In this document: piece after piece, positions 43,434 to 51,178 of the stretch
Layout of the letters: each line of letters opens with the position of its first letter
How positions within the stretch are numbered: position 1 is the first letter of the stretch
NCBI RefSeq assembly: GCF_016921115.1
Contig: NZ_JAFFZS010000020.1
Location: 1 to 64,000, forward strand
Direction of reading: 5' to 3'
DNA from: Streptomyces actuosus
GTDB taxonomy: Bacteria; Actinomycetota; Actinomycetes; Streptomycetales; Streptomycetaceae
DNA length: 64,000 nt
Program-made: the position numbers and the translations under genes
Notes under the pieces: model-generated
Told to the model about the DNA's origin: nothing
The model's database searches: none
What the model saw: only the letters and a program-made list of their open reading frames with translations

Positions 43434-44369
43434 TCACCTCGCCTCTTCGTCGTCGTCGGCGGTGTAGTGACGCAGGAACAGCTCCTCCAGCGTCGGCGGC
43501 GTCGACGTCAGCGACCGCACGCCGGCCTCGCTCAGCCGGCGCAGCACGGCGTCCAGCCGGTCGGTGTCGACCTGGAGCCGGACGCGGCGGCCCTGCACGT
43601 CGAGGTCGTGGACGCCGGGCAGGCGCGCGAGTCCGTCGGGCGGGCCGGCCAGTTCGGCGGCGACGCTCGTCCGGGTCAGGTGGCGCAGGTCGGCCAGCGA
43701 CCCGCTCTCGACGGTGCGGCCCCTGCGGATGATGCTCACCCGGTCGCAGAGCTGCTCGACCTCGCTCAGGATGTGGGACGACAGCAGGATCGTCCGGCCG
43801 CGCCCCCGCTCCTCCGCCACGCAGCGCTGGAAGACCTCCTCCATCAGCGGGTCCAGTCCCGCGGTCGGCTCGTCCAGGATCAGCAGATCGACGTCGGAGG
43901 CGAACGCGGCGACGAGGGCGACCTTCTGCCGGTTGCCTTTGGAGTAGGTCCGCCCCTTCTTCGTGGGGTCGAGTTCGAACCGCTCGATCAGCTCCGCGCG
44001 CCGCCGGGGGTCGAGCCCGTCCGAACGCCCGCCGCGCTCCGCGCGGCCCCCCTGGCGCAGGCGTCCGTACAGGTCGATGACCTCGCCGCCGGAGAGGTTG
44101 CGCCACAGGGTGACGTCGCCGGGGACGTAGGCGATGTGCCGGTGCAGCTCCACCGCGTCCCTCCAGGGGTCGCGGCCGAGCACCTGTGCCGTGCCGGCGT
44201 CGGCGCGCAGCAGGCCGAGCAGGACGCGCAGGGTGGTGGACTTTCCGGCGCCGTTGGGGCCGAGGAAGCCGTGGACCTCTCCGGTGCCGACCTCCAGGTC
44301 GAGGCCGTCCAGCGCCGGGGTGCGGCCGAACGACTTGTGCAGTCCGGAGACGGTGATTGCCTTCGTCAT
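43434..44369 (-). CDS. ABC transporter ATP-binding protein
   Basis: 311 aa. Walker A GPNGAGKSTT, Q-loop region, signature LSGG-like YSKGNRQKVALV, Walker B DLLILDEPTAGLD, then the H-loop in ILLSSHILSEVEQL. The C-terminal ~85 residues are a DUF4162-like tail. It powers the permease at 41828-43429; the pair is divergent from the MarR/GbsR-type gene across a 103-bp operator region. Confidence 0.94.
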   Translation of the reverse strand: MTKAITVSGLHKSFGRTPALDGLDLEVGTGEVHGFLGPNGAGKSTTLRVLLGLLRADAGTAQVLGRDPWRDAVELHRHIAYVPGDVTLWRNLSGGEVIDLYGRLRQGGRAERGGRSDGLDPRRRAELIERFELDPTKKGRTYSKGNRQKVALVAAFASDVDLLILDEPTAGLDPLMEEVFQRCVAEERGRGRTILLSSHILSEVEQLCDRVSIIRRGRTVESGSLADLRHLTRTSVAAELAGPPDGLARLPGVHDLDVQGRRVRLQVDTDRLDAVLRRLSEAGVRSLTSTPPTLEELFLRHYTADDDEEAR

Positions 44370-44388
44370 GGACCCGAACGTACGCTTG

Positions 44389-44406
44389 CTTCAGAAATTT
44401 GTGAAG
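44389..44406. promoter_or_regulatory. near-perfect 18-bp palindromic operator
   Basis: CTTCAGAAATTTGTGAAG, with only the sixth pair mismatched. It is AT-rich in a GC-rich region and lies between the divergent ABC and regulator genes, 19 bp from the ATPase start. Probable binding site of the neighbouring regulator. Confidence 0.65.
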
Positions 44407-44472
44407 TTAAGGAAGGGCCTGAATCGACGTTAGACTCGTGGGCGATGCCTGAACAGGGGAGATGATCGCGGC

Positions 44473-44979
44473 ATGACCGAGCCGACGACGGCGGACGGGT
44501 ACCCCAGGGATCCCGAGGCGGTCTCCCGCTTCGTCGAGCACTTCGCCGCGCAGCTCGTGGAAGCAGGGCTGCCGCGGATGCCCGCCCGGGTCTTCACCGC
44601 GCTGCTCGCCTCCGACACCGGCACCCTGACCTCCGCAGAGCTGGGCGAACAGCTGCAGATCAGCCCCGCGGCCGTCTCCGGCGCGGTCCGCTACCTCTCC
44701 CAGGTCCACATGCTCTCCCGCGAGCGCGAGCCCGGGTCACGCCGGGAGCGGTACCGCGTGCACAGCGACCAGTGGTACGAGGCCCTCACCAACCGCGAGG
44801 CGATCATCAAGCGGTGGGAGGACGCCCTGCGCGAGGGCGTCACCAGCCTCGGCCCCGACACCCCGGCCGGGCGCCGCCTCACCGAGACCCTCGCCTTCTT
44901 CGAGTTCATCGAGAGGGACGTGGCCGCGATGATGGAACGCTGGCGGGTGCACCGCGAGAAGCTGTTCGGCACGTCCTGA
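44473..44979 (+). CDS. MarR/GbsR-type transcriptional regulator
   Basis: 168 aa. Winged helix near residues 40-95: MPARVFTALLASDTGTLTSAELGEQLQISPAAVSGAVRYL, then the wing REREPGSRRERYRVH. The C-terminal helices (FFEFIERDVAAMMERW) form the dimer interface. It is divergent from the ABC exporter and most likely represses it through the palindrome at 44389. Confidence 0.9.
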   Translation: MTEPTTADGYPRDPEAVSRFVEHFAAQLVEAGLPRMPARVFTALLASDTGTLTSAELGEQLQISPAAVSGAVRYLSQVHMLSREREPGSRRERYRVHSDQWYEALTNREAIIKRWEDALREGVTSLGPDTPAGRRLTETLAFFEFIERDVAAMMERWRVHREKLFGTS

Positions 44980-45098
44980 GCCGCCGGCCGCCCACCGCCT
45001 GCCGCCCCTCCCTCGGTCGCGGACCCCACGGCCGGCCCTTCGCCCCCGGCCCCGGGAGGACCCCGAGGCGGGGCTGGGCCCGCCCGGACCTCAGCGGG

Positions 45099-45947
45099 TC
45101 ACACGGGCGTCGGCAGGGTCACTCCCAGCGCCCCCTCCACCACCGTCCAGGTGCGCCGCCGTACCGGCCCCACCACCTGCGCGTCCGCCCGGTAGCGGAA
45201 GTCCCCGCCGGAGACGGAGACGATCCGCCCCTCCGCCCGCACCGGGGGCGCCTCCGAGCCGACCGAGACCGGGCGGACCTCGACGAGGGCCGAACCCGCG
45301 GCACCCGGCGTCAGCGACACCGCCTCGACCGGCTGGTCCAGGTCCACCACCGTCGCGCCGTCCACCTCCACACGCAGCCGGGCGGGCCCGGTCGCGGCGA
45401 GTGGGCGGGCGGGGCGCAGCGGCACCAGCGTGCGCACCAGCGACTGGCAGGTCCGCAGCCAGGGGTGGCCGTCCGCGGGCACCGCGTCGGCTTCCCGGGG
45501 CGCCTCCTCCCGCACCGGTGGGATCCCCACCGCCCCGAGCACCACCCCGTCGCTGTCGTCCACCAGGACGTCCAGCCGCCGCACGTCCCCGTCCAGCACG
45601 GCCCGGGCCGCCGCCACCGCGCCGGTCGGCACGCCCAGCGAACGGGCCAGCGACAGCGTGCTCCCGACCGGGACCACCGACAGTACGGATCCGGCCAGCT
45701 CCCGACGCCGGTGCAGCAGGGACACCGCCCGGACGAGCGCCCGGTCGTCACCCACCACCACCGGCCGCCGCGCCCCGCGCCGCGCCAGGGCGCGGGCGAA
45801 CTCCTCGGGTCCGTTCGGCAGACACAGTTTCGTCGCCGCACCCGCGCTGAGCACGTCTTTCGCGATCCGGACCGACTCTCCGTCCGTCCGCCGGGCGACC
45901 GGGTCGATGATCACCAGCAGCTGTTCGGACGCCGGATAAGTCGCCAC
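45099..45947 (-). CDS. diacylglycerol/lipid kinase-like catalytic-domain protein
   Basis: 282 aa from GTG 45947; the longer upstream frame is antisense to purA. The fold follows the DAGK/YegS type: LLVIIDPVARR at the start, RPVVVGDDRALVRAV, and VVPVGSTLSLARSLG in place of the usual GGTxN/GTxNxxAR motif. The standard GGDGT is replaced by VGDDR, so catalysis is uncertain. Substrate would be a lipid. Divergent from purA. Confidence 0.75.
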   Translation of the reverse strand: MATYPASEQLLVIIDPVARRTDGESVRIAKDVLSAGAATKLCLPNGPEEFARALARRGARRPVVVGDDRALVRAVSLLHRRRELAGSVLSVVPVGSTLSLARSLGVPTGAVAAARAVLDGDVRRLDVLVDDSDGVVLGAVGIPPVREEAPREADAVPADGHPWLRTCQSLVRTLVPLRPARPLAATGPARLRVEVDGATVVDLDQPVEAVSLTPGAAGSALVEVRPVSVGSEAPPVRAEGRIVSVSGGDFRYRADAQVVGPVRRRTWTVVEGALGVTLPTPV

Positions 45948-45972
45948 CTCGGTCCTGCCTCGCTTCCTCGGG

Positions 45973-46017
45973 TAGCATCTTTGTGCAAGAGCCCCTTGCG
46001 CTATTGCGCCAGGGGCT
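45973..46017 (+). promoter_or_regulatory. -10-like box followed at once by a 12-bp hairpin, purA leader
   Basis: TAGCAT at 45973-45978, then arms 45990-46001 and 46006-46017 that pair over 12 bp with one T-G pair and a TATT loop. A transcript starting near 45985 would begin with this hairpin about 125 bp before the purA start. Could be a leader element, attenuator or short RNA. Confidence 0.45.
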
Positions 46018-46142
46018 TCGTCTATTCCGGGGCACCCGGTCCGACGGTTGGCGGCCGACGACGGTCGCGGTGCACGCGACGGAAGACCGTCCGCGTACGC
46101 CCCTGACCTTGGACATGCCCCGCCCGGAAGGGGTGTACGCGC

Positions 46143-47426
46143 GTGCCCGCACTTGTGCTGCTCGGTGCTCAGTGGGGTGACGAAGGCAAGGGAAAGGCCA
46201 CCGACCTGCTCGGTGGCTCGGTGGATTATGTCGTTCGCTACCAGGGCGGCAACAACGCCGGCCACACGGTGGTCGTCGGCGATCAGAAGTATGCTCTCCA
46301 CCTCCTCCCTTCCGGAATCCTCTCCCCCGGATGCACGCCTGTCATCGGCAACGGCGTCGTCGTCGACCCCTCGGTCCTGCTCTCCGAGCTGAGCGGCCTG
46401 AATGAGCGCGGTGTCGACACCTCCAAGCTCCTCATCAGCGGCAACGCGCACATCATCACGCCCTACAACGTCACTGTCGACAAGGTGACCGAGCGCTTCC
46501 TCGGAAAGCGCAAGATCGGCACCACCGGGCGCGGTATCGGCCCCACCTACGCCGACAAGATCAACCGCGTCGGCATCCGCGTGCAGGACCTCTACGACGA
46601 GTCGATCCTGCACCAGAAGGTCGAGGCGGCCCTCGACGTCAAGAACCAGGTCCTCACCAAGCTCTACAACCGGCGGGCCATCGCCGCGGACCAGGTGGTC
46701 GAGGAACTGCTGGGCTACGCCGAGCAGATCAGGCCGTACGTCGCCGACACCGTGCTCGTCCTCAACCAGGCGCTGGACGAGGACAAGGTCGTGCTGTTCG
46801 AGGGCGGCCAGGGCACCCTGCTCGACATCGACCACGGCACCTACCCCTTCGTCACGTCCAGCAACCCGACCGCCGGCGGCGCCTGCACCGGCGCCGGTGT
46901 CGGCCCCACGAGGATCGGCCGCGTCATCGGCATTCTCAAGGCCTACACCACCCGCGTCGGCGCGGGACCCTTCCCGACGGAACTTTTCGACGAGGACGGC
47001 GAGGCGCTGCGCCGCATCGGCGGCGAGCGGGGCGTCACCACCGGCCGTGACCGGCGCTGCGGCTGGTTCGACGCCGTCATCGCCCGGTACGCGACCCGCG
47101 TCAACGGCCTGACCGACTTCTTCCTCACCAAGCTCGACGTCCTCACCGGCTGGGAGCAGATCCCGGTCTGCGTGGCGTACGAGATCGACGGCAGGCGCGT
47201 CGAGGAGCTGCCGTACTCGCAGACGGACTTCCACCACGCGAAGCCGGTCTACGAGACGCTGCCGGGCTGGTCCGAGGACATCACCCAGGCCAAGTCCTTC
47301 TCCGACCTGCCGAAGAACGCCCAGAACTACGTCAAGGCGCTGGAGGAGATGTCCGGCGCCCCGATCTCCGCGATCGGCGTGGGCCCTGGCCGGGACGAGA
47401 CGATCGAGATCAACTCGTTCCTGTAG
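46143..47426 (+). CDS. purA: adenylosuccinate synthetase
   Basis: 427 aa from GTG 46143. GTP/IMP motifs: LLGAQWGDEGKGKATDLL, GGNNAGHTVVVG, GTTGRGIGPTYADK, TGRDRRCGWFD. It joins IMP and aspartate to adenylosuccinate in AMP synthesis. Full length, closed by a strong terminator. Confidence 0.98.
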   Translation: MPALVLLGAQWGDEGKGKATDLLGGSVDYVVRYQGGNNAGHTVVVGDQKYALHLLPSGILSPGCTPVIGNGVVVDPSVLLSELSGLNERGVDTSKLLISGNAHIITPYNVTVDKVTERFLGKRKIGTTGRGIGPTYADKINRVGIRVQDLYDESILHQKVEAALDVKNQVLTKLYNRRAIAADQVVEELLGYAEQIRPYVADTVLVLNQALDEDKVVLFEGGQGTLLDIDHGTYPFVTSSNPTAGGACTGAGVGPTRIGRVIGILKAYTTRVGAGPFPTELFDEDGEALRRIGGERGVTTGRDRRCGWFDAVIARYATRVNGLTDFFLTKLDVLTGWEQIPVCVAYEIDGRRVEELPYSQTDFHHAKPVYETLPGWSEDITQAKSFSDLPKNAQNYVKALEEMSGAPISAIGVGPGRDETIEINSFL

Positions 47427-47485
47427 GGCGCGGCCTGCGTGCGGCCGCGGGCCCCCGCGGGTCACACGTCCGCAACGGCGCAGGG

Positions 47486-47520
47486 AAACGGGCGCCTCCG
47501 GCAAGCGGAGGCGCCCGTTT
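47486..47520 (+). terminator. strong purA terminator
   Basis: 15-bp perfect arms (AAACGGGCGCCTCCG and complement) with loop GCAAG, ending in TTT. Symmetric, so it can act both ways. Confidence 0.85.
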
Positions 47521-47537
47521 CGCGTTCGAATCGGAGC

Positions 47538-47732
47538 ATGGCCGAGCATGTGGTGCGGTGCCGAGGCCCGTACGGCGGAGAGGTCGACGGCACCGGGTGC
47601 GGAGAGCCGGCCCGGTTCGAGGTGGTCCGCTACCGGCGCCCCCACCTGTACGTGTGCCCCGTCCATCTGGGGCCGGCGCTCCTGCTCGCCGAGGGCGTGC
47701 TGTGGCCGCCGGAGATCAGGCTCGTCGCATGA
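47538..47732 (+). CDS. small Cys-containing protein
   Basis: 64 aa from ATG 47538. Four Cys or His positions (VRCRGPYGG, TGCGEPARF, LYVCPVHLG) make a zinc-ribbon-like arrangement. The longer frame runs back through the purA terminator and is not used. No family recognised; 17 bp after the terminator, so it needs its own promoter. Confidence 0.55.
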   Translation: MAEHVVRCRGPYGGEVDGTGCGEPARFEVVRYRRPHLYVCPVHLGPALLLAEGVLWPPEIRLVA

Positions 47733-47788
47733 GCCCCGCCCGACGTGCTCGTCGCACCGACGGCCCACGGGCGCCGGCGGCCCGGCCG

Positions 47789-48439
47789 TCAGCTGAACAC
47801 GATCATCGAGCCCTGGGCCAGGCTCCGCGTCGCCGCCGCGTGCAGCCCCAGCCAGACGTGGCGCTCCCGGGCGAACGGGCTGGGGTCGTGCGGCGCCGGG
47901 GCGGCCGGCTGCTCCAGGTCCGTCGGGGCGGGCGGCGGTTCGGGCGCGGCCGGCGGGTTGGCCGGGTCGATGCCGATCGCCGCCGCGACCTGCTCAAGCT
48001 CCCGCAGCAGCGCATGCGTTGAGCCCAACGGGCCGCCCCCCGCCAGCAGTTCGTCGTCGAACAGGGGAGTGGGGAAGTCCAGAGGGACGTAGGCGCCCGC
48101 ATGGTCGTAGTGCCACACCAGATGGGACTGCTGGGCCGTGGTCTCGAACATCTCCAGCAACTGCTCGTAGTCGCCGCCCAGTTCGTCCACCGGCGTCACC
48201 GGCAGCCCGCACACCTGGAGCAGGTAGGCGCGGCGCAGGAAATGCAGGGCGTCGTAGTCGAAGCCGGCCACCGGGGCGACCTCGCCGGACAGCCCCGGCA
48301 TGTACTGGTACACCGGCACCGGCGGGAGTCCGGACTCGGCAAGCACCTTGTTGTACTGCGCGAGTTCCTCGGCGAACGGGTTGTCGGGCGTGTGGCACAA
48401 CACGTCGACGAGCGGTACCAGCCACAGGTCACAGGCCAA
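47789..48439 (-). CDS. protein of unknown function, TTG start
   Basis: 216 aa. The TTG at 48437-48439 is favoured because GAGGAG lies 6 bp upstream, giving MACDLWLVPLVDVL. Central blocks: DNPFAEELAQYNKVL, VYQYMPGLSGEVAPV, YDALHFLRRAYLLQVCGL, EQLLEMFETTAQQSHLVWHYDHAG. A Pro-rich stretch precedes the C-terminus. No signal peptide. Looks conserved and folded, but I cannot name it. Confidence 0.75.
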   Translation of the reverse strand: MACDLWLVPLVDVLCHTPDNPFAEELAQYNKVLAESGLPPVPVYQYMPGLSGEVAPVAGFDYDALHFLRRAYLLQVCGLPVTPVDELGGDYEQLLEMFETTAQQSHLVWHYDHAGAYVPLDFPTPLFDDELLAGGGPLGSTHALLRELEQVAAAIGIDPANPPAAPEPPPAPTDLEQPAAPAPHDPSPFARERHVWLGLHAAATRSLAQGSMIVFS

Positions 48440-48540
48440 AGAGGGCTCCTCACACAACAACGCACGGCAACAGGGGGCACACGCGGTGGTCAAGGCAGAT
48501 TAGTCGGTGCCCGAAGGTCCCGTACCCCCACCGGGGGTCC

Positions 48541-49242
48541 TCAGCCGTCCGCGAGCCGTTCGATCACGGCGAGCGAGTGCGCGTTGTACGCGGTGACGAT
48601 CGCCCGTGCCGCCTCGGTGTCCCGTCGCAGCAGGGCGTCGACCAGCTCCGTGTGGCGCGCCCACAGCCGGCCCCGCAGATCCGGCAGGCGCCGCAGATGC
48701 TGCACCGCGCACACCCAGGACTGCACCCGCAGCCGGTGCAGGAAGTCGGCGAGGTAGGGGTTGCCGAACAGGGCGCTCAGCTCGCGCCAGAACCGCAGGT
48801 CGTACCCGATCAGCACGATGAGGTCGCCGGCCGCCGCCGCCCGCTGCGCCTCCTCGCCACGCCGCCGTACCCCGACCACGGCGCCCGCCAGCTGCGGGTC
48901 CTCCAGGTTCCGGTAGCCCCGGTGGCCGTCGTCCAGGGCGAGGAACATCCCCTCGATGACGAGGCTGCGGGCCTCGATGATGTCGCGGTAGTCCTCGACG
49001 GAGTACTCGCGGACCCTGAAGCCCCGGTGCTGGTCGGCCTCCAGCAAGCCCTGCGCGGACAGGTTCACCAGCGCCTCGCGCACCGGGGTCGCGGAGACGC
49101 CGTACTGCTCGGCGATCTCCTTCACCGTGAAGGCCCGCCCCGGCCCCAGCCGGCCGGCCAGCACCTCGTCGCGAAGCGCGTCGGCGATCTGCTGCCGCAG
49201 GGTGCTGCGGGTCACGGCGCCGTTTCCGGTGCTGCCGGGCAT
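48541..49242 (-). CDS. GntR family regulator (FCD domain)
   Basis: 233 aa. N-terminal winged helix LRQQIADALRDEVLAGRLGPG, TVKEIAEQYGVSATPVREALVNLSAQGLLE; C-terminal all-helical FCD ligand/metal domain (IIEARSLVIEGMFLA, ... FLHRLRVQSWVCAV, WARHTELVDALLRRD). It lies downstream of the class III aminotransferase gene in the same direction and probably controls it. Ligand unknown. Confidence 0.9.
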   Translation of the reverse strand: MPGSTGNGAVTRSTLRQQIADALRDEVLAGRLGPGRAFTVKEIAEQYGVSATPVREALVNLSAQGLLEADQHRGFRVREYSVEDYRDIIEARSLVIEGMFLALDDGHRGYRNLEDPQLAGAVVGVRRRGEEAQRAAAAGDLIVLIGYDLRFWRELSALFGNPYLADFLHRLRVQSWVCAVQHLRRLPDLRGRLWARHTELVDALLRRDTEAARAIVTAYNAHSLAVIERLADG

Positions 49243-49330
49243 GGTCGGGTGGCTCCCTCTCCACGTGCGGGTGGCGTGCTCGTCGGACTCGGCGATCCGC
49301 GTGACCTCCGTGATCCCTGTGATCGCCCTC

Positions 49331-49383
49331 AGTGGTCCCAGTGGTCCCAGGGGTCTCGGGGATCTCGGGGATCTTGGGGATCC
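49331..49383. repeat. short tandem repeats before the GntR gene
   Basis: AGTGGTCCC twice (49331-49349), then four units of GGGG(A)TCTC-type with ~9-bp period (49350-49383). They lie upstream of the GntR start and may be operator sites or replication slippage. Confidence 0.45.
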
Positions 49384-49495
49384 GCCTCCACGAGCACGCC
49401 ACCTTACGCTTCCGGCAGCCGGGCCGCCCTACCCGCGTAGCGTCATCGCCCGGATCCCCGCCGGGCCGGGGCACCGCCGGGGATCCGGGCACGCC

Positions 49496-50854
49496 TCAGA
49501 CGGCGTACCGGTCGGCCACCGACAGCGCCGCGTCCAGCGCCTCGAAGCCCTCCTTCAGCTCGGCCTCGGTCACGTTGCACGGCGGCACCACATGCGTCCG
49601 GTTCATGTTCACGAACGGCCACAGCCCGTGCTCCTTGGCCGCCGCCGCGAAGGCCGCCATCGGCGCGTTCGCCTCGCCGACCGCGTTGTACGGCACCAAC
49701 GGCTCCCGCGTCTCACGGTTGCGCACCAGCTCCAGTGCCCAGAACATGCCGGTGCCGCGCACCTCGCCGACGCATGTGTGCCGCTCGGCCAGCGCCCGCA
49801 GCGCCGGCTCGACCACCGAGGCACCGAGCCGGGCCGCGTTCTCGACGACGCCCTCCTCCGCCATCACCCGGAGCGTGGCGACGGCGGCGGCGCAGGCCAG
49901 CGGATGCCCGGAGTACGTCAGACCGCCCGGGTAGGGCCGCCGGCCGAAGGTCTCGGCGATCGCCGGCGAGATGGCGACCCCGCCGAGCGGTACGTACCCG
50001 CTGTTCACGCCCTTGGCGAAGGTCATCAGGTCCGGCACGACCCCGTAGAGGTCCGCCGCGAACCACTCACCGGTGCGGCCGAACCCGGCCATCACCTCGT
50101 CCAGCACGAACACGATCCCGTGCTTGTCGCACAGCTCGCGCACCCCGGCCAGATAGCCCGGCGGCGGCATCATGATCCCGGCGGTGCCCGGGACCGTCTC
50201 CAGGATGATCGCCGCGATGGTCCCCGGACCCTCGAACGCGATCGTCGTCTCCAGGTGCTCCAGCGCCCGCGCGCACTCCTGCTCCTCGGTCTCGGCGTAG
50301 AAACGGGACCGGTACAGGAAGGGCGCCCAGAAGCGCACCACGCCGTTCGTGCCGCTGTCGTTGGCCCAGCGGCGCGGGTCGCCGGTGATGTTGACCGCCT
50401 GCTGCGTGCCGCCGTGGTACGAGCGGTAGGCCGACAGCACCTTCGGGCGGCCCGTGTGCAGACGGGCCATGCGCACCGCGTGCTCGACGGCGTCGGCGCC
50501 GCCGTTGGTGAAGAAGATCCTGTCCAGGTCGCCGGGGGTGCGCTCGGCGATGAGCCGTGCCGCCTCGGACCGCGCCTCGACGGCGAAGGCGGGCGCGAAC
50601 GTCGTCATCGTCGCGGCCTGCTCCTGGATCGCGGCGACGACTCGGGGGTGCTGGTAGCCGATGTTGGTGTAGACGAGGCCGCTGGTGAAGTCGAGGTACC
50701 GCTTGCCGTCGTAGTCCCAGAAGTACGACCCCTCCGCGCCGGCCACGGCGAGCGGGTCGATGAGGTCCTGCGCGGACCAGGAGTGGAACACATGCGCACG
50801 GTCCGCGGCCTTCACGGCGGCGCCGGCCTGGGGGTCGGGCAGATGAGGGGTCAT
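49496..50854 (-). CDS. class III aminotransferase
   Basis: 452 aa from ATG 50854. Class III signatures: FTNGGADAVEHAVRMAR, SYHGGTQQAVNITG, FVLDEVMAGFGRTGEWF and PLP lysine in MTFAKGVNSGYVPLGGV. The family covers omega-amino acid, taurine and polyamine transaminases; substrate unknown. A GntR regulator lies 253 bp downstream. Confidence 0.92.
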   Translation of the reverse strand: MTPHLPDPQAGAAVKAADRAHVFHSWSAQDLIDPLAVAGAEGSYFWDYDGKRYLDFTSGLVYTNIGYQHPRVVAAIQEQAATMTTFAPAFAVEARSEAARLIAERTPGDLDRIFFTNGGADAVEHAVRMARLHTGRPKVLSAYRSYHGGTQQAVNITGDPRRWANDSGTNGVVRFWAPFLYRSRFYAETEEQECARALEHLETTIAFEGPGTIAAIILETVPGTAGIMMPPPGYLAGVRELCDKHGIVFVLDEVMAGFGRTGEWFAADLYGVVPDLMTFAKGVNSGYVPLGGVAISPAIAETFGRRPYPGGLTYSGHPLACAAAVATLRVMAEEGVVENAARLGASVVEPALRALAERHTCVGEVRGTGMFWALELVRNRETREPLVPYNAVGEANAPMAAFAAAAKEHGLWPFVNMNRTHVVPPCNVTEAELKEGFEALDAALSVADRYAV

Positions 50855-51178
50855 GCGGGCGAGCGTAGGTGTCCGGGATGCGGACGCGGTATCGGCGTCC
50901 TGTCTGCGGTCGGGGGCGATCCGCGACAGGTTGTCGATCCCGTCGGCGTGCGGCGGTCGGGCCGCCGGCCGGCCGCACGCCCACCGCGGCATGGCGAGCG
51001 GGCGTGCGACCGCAGGGCCGGAACGGCTCCTCCGCGGTGCCGGCGGCACTCCGCCGCCGGCACCGCGGCCCGGGCGCACCTGTTACTCAACCGTAGAGAC
51101 CGGCCCGCCCACCTGCCGGAATCCGGCACTATCCTCGGGCTGTCGGAGGGGCGCGCACGGGGGGAGGGGCGGTCGGCC
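50855..51178. other. divergent promoter region
   Basis: 324 bp between the aminotransferase and Ser/Thr kinase starts. No gene, repeat or clear operator seen. Confidence 0.5.

Noticed and set aside
45948..47768. N-terminal extension of the lipid-kinase-like gene across purA
   Set aside because: It is antisense to purA; the GTG at 45947 begins the conserved sequence.
49127..51178. N-terminal extension of the Ser/Thr kinase
   Set aside because: Antisense to the class III aminotransferase; the kinase motifs begin right after ATG 51179.
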